From assembly GCF_050436995.1 (NCBI RefSeq), contig NC_134769.1, positions 2,356,001 to 2,420,000 on the forward strand: a stretch of DNA of 64,000 nt. The letters run 5' to 3'. The position numbers and the translations under genes are program-made. Shown one piece after another: positions 62,262 to 64,000 of the stretch (position 1 is the first letter of the stretch; every line of letters begins with the position of its first letter). Source of the stretch: Anticarsia gemmatalis. Its lineage: Eukaryota; Arthropoda; Insecta; Lepidoptera; Erebidae. A model generated the notes under the pieces. It did not search any database and was not told the origin of the DNA. It saw only the letters and a list, made by a program, of their open reading frames with translations.

Positions 62262-63460
62262 ATTTGTTAGTTAAGATAAAAAGAGATTAGCTGGATTTGT
62301 ATTTTGAACGTTTCTTCATATGACCTGCTACATTGAAATTTTTAAATAGGTAAAACTTGCTGCGAGAACGAAATCAAGGCGTAAAACAGTTTTCTACCTC
62401 TTGTGATCTTATTCCAAAAACGAGTTTCCTCCCCATACATATTAGGAACTAAATAATAAATGTTTTACGCAAGCAATTTATGTATAAAAATCCTACATCA
62501 CACACATACAAATCCATATAATCTTTGACTAGTACAATCGATCATGAGCAAATCAATCACAAGCTGCGCCCACGCATCGCAAGTGATCGTGACTACCCGT
62601 CACTGGACGTTTCAGAAAAGTCTCTATAAGTTGACTAGTTGGAAAAGTTGTAAACGTGTTTTTTTATAACTGTATTTTGGTTAACTTTTCAATTTAGGTC
62701 CTTTATAACTGACTTTGACTTATAATATTTATAGTAGTTTGTAGTCGAATATTGTATATTTTGATAACCGTTGTGTGATTTTTTTAATTTCTTTAAGCTG
62801 TGATTTTTAGGTGTTCCAATTATGATGTTATTTAATGAATTGGTAACTTTGATGTATTTTTAAACGAGTTTAGATATAATGAGGAATGTAAACAGGATAA
62901 TAGGAGTTATAAATTAATGAAATTAAAACAAAAATGTTTCTATCATACATTTTTTTATAAAGCAGTGGTACTACTTATACTATTAAGAAGTTTGAAAGAA
63001 GCGCATTATGTGCCGTAAAATATCTAGCAAAAGACGTCCGCGGCTGAACATAGACCTCCCCTACAGATCACAATTAAATACATACCAGTTACTATTATTC
63101 AAAAAGTAATTTTACAAAAATACATACAAACAACGTGTTAAAAATCCCGAAGATGTTTGAACAGAATATCTCAGCAGCATGCGCCTACGCACAGATCGTG
63201 ACTAGACGCTGGGAACAGTTAGGTATTTAGGATTTAAAATATTTGCTACCGGAGCCCAGATGTATCTCTCACGTTCCACGGAAACTATTATGATTATATT
63301 ATGTTCATATTTTCTGTTTGAAATATGAAAAATTGTAAAGAAAGATTTTTTAAGGATTGAGCTGAAATTATTTGAAGTATTCTTTGATTTATGGAAAGTT
63401 TCATTCAAGTTATTAAGGTTATAACATTTCCAAGTAGACGAAATAGCGTGCATCCGCAAA

Positions 63461-63731
63461 TCTATACTTATACTTACTAATATTATAAAGCTGAAGAGTT
63501 TGTTTGTTTGATTGTTTGTTTGTTTGAACGCGCTAATCTCAGGAACTACTGGTCCGATTTGAAAAATTCCTTCAGTGTTAGATAGCCCATTTATTGAGGA
63601 AGGCTATAGGCTATATATCATCACGCTACGACCAATAGGAGCAGAGCAGCAGTAAAGAATGTTACAAAAACGGGGAAAAATTTGACCCATTCTCTCTTAT
63701 GTGACGCAAGCGAAGTTGCGCGGATCAGCTA
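63461..63731 (+). mobile_element. Short non-autonomous Helitron (Lep1-like), copy 3, damaged ends
   Basis: The body matches the other two copies. The 5' end carries a small local duplication (TCTATACTTATACTTACTAA), and the final CTAG reads CTAT, so the 3' terminus is mutated. The hairpin AAGCGAAGTTGCGCGG is intact. Confidence 0.82.
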
Positions 63732-64000
63732 TTTAAGATAAAAACGTAAAATTGAATGACAGATTTGTGGTCGAATTCCCTTTCTATTGATAGAACATTA
63801 ATTTCGGTGATTTGGGCAGGGCTGGTTAACTTTACATTTAAGACGCCGACAAATTAATAGAATTTGGTTAATAATAACAATATTTTTTTTTTACAATAAT
63901 TCTAACATGAGACATACTTTAGTGTATAACAGGCTTGATAGCATGTAGTTATGTATACTTCAAACATTTTTCACAAATGTCTTCTTTATAATAATCCGTT

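Larger units (their letters stand above)
60825..63460. other. AT-rich non-coding DNA
   Basis: Contains the GC islet at 61860-61990 and the hairpin at 62232. No exon candidate. Confidence 0.5.

Overview
The window looks like a nuclear genome segment from a moth or butterfly (Lepidoptera). It is very AT-rich and almost free of long open reading frames. It is littered with short transposon remnants typical of that order: small non-autonomous Helitrons ending in CTAG, a tRNA-derived SINE head, retroelement tails with the 'cccagcagtgggaca' signature, and a mariner deletion derivative. No rRNA, CRISPR array, bacterial-style operon or intact tRNA gene is visible.

The only convincing protein-coding signal is on the minus strand between about 37.6 and 33.0 kb. 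One larger exon (37570-36920) has a 3' splice site on one side and a strong AG|GTGAGT donor on the other. It encodes a proline- and acid-rich peptide with an LDLR-APLSL stretch and ends in phase 0. Downstream lie three short candidate exons, each with clean splice signals, phase 0 at both ends and a length divisible by three: 35133-35071 (21 codons), 34135-34067 (23 codons) and 33130-33062 (23 codons). The first two are clear duplicates: both begin with a glutamine-rich stretch, both end PFAL, and both are followed by similar intron sequence starting GTAAATTT. They look like alternative, perhaps mutually exclusive, exons of one gene whose other exons lie outside the window. I could not identify the gene; the composition suggests a nuclear regulator. 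An in-frame TAA sits 18 codons into the larger exon with sensible-looking codons on both sides. This could mean stop-codon readthrough, an internal start at the ATG at 37459, or a sequence error. A strongly GC-rich, CpG-rich block (about 37600-38170) lies immediately upstream and may be a promoter.

The rest is intron or intergenic DNA. From left to right the main landmarks are: Helitrons at 0.2 and 6.0 kb; old retroelement fragments at 3.5-5, 8-11, 19.9 and 25.1 kb; a degenerate 45-50 bp tandem repeat at 13.5 kb; a fold-back MITE at 16.2 kb with a sister at 46.7 kb; a cluster of CGCCAC/GACGT repeats at 28.8-30.0 kb; the exon cluster at 33-38 kb; a GGTTCGTAT minisatellite at 40.4 kb; a fold-back element at 43.7 kb; an 863-bp Helitron at 48.4-49.2 kb; a mariner remnant at 53.5 kb; a GC-rich islet at 56.2-56.5 kb; a SINE at 60.6 kb; and a third Helitron copy at 63.5 kb. 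All calls come from reading the sequence alone. Family names for repeats rest on remembered signatures and were not searched.
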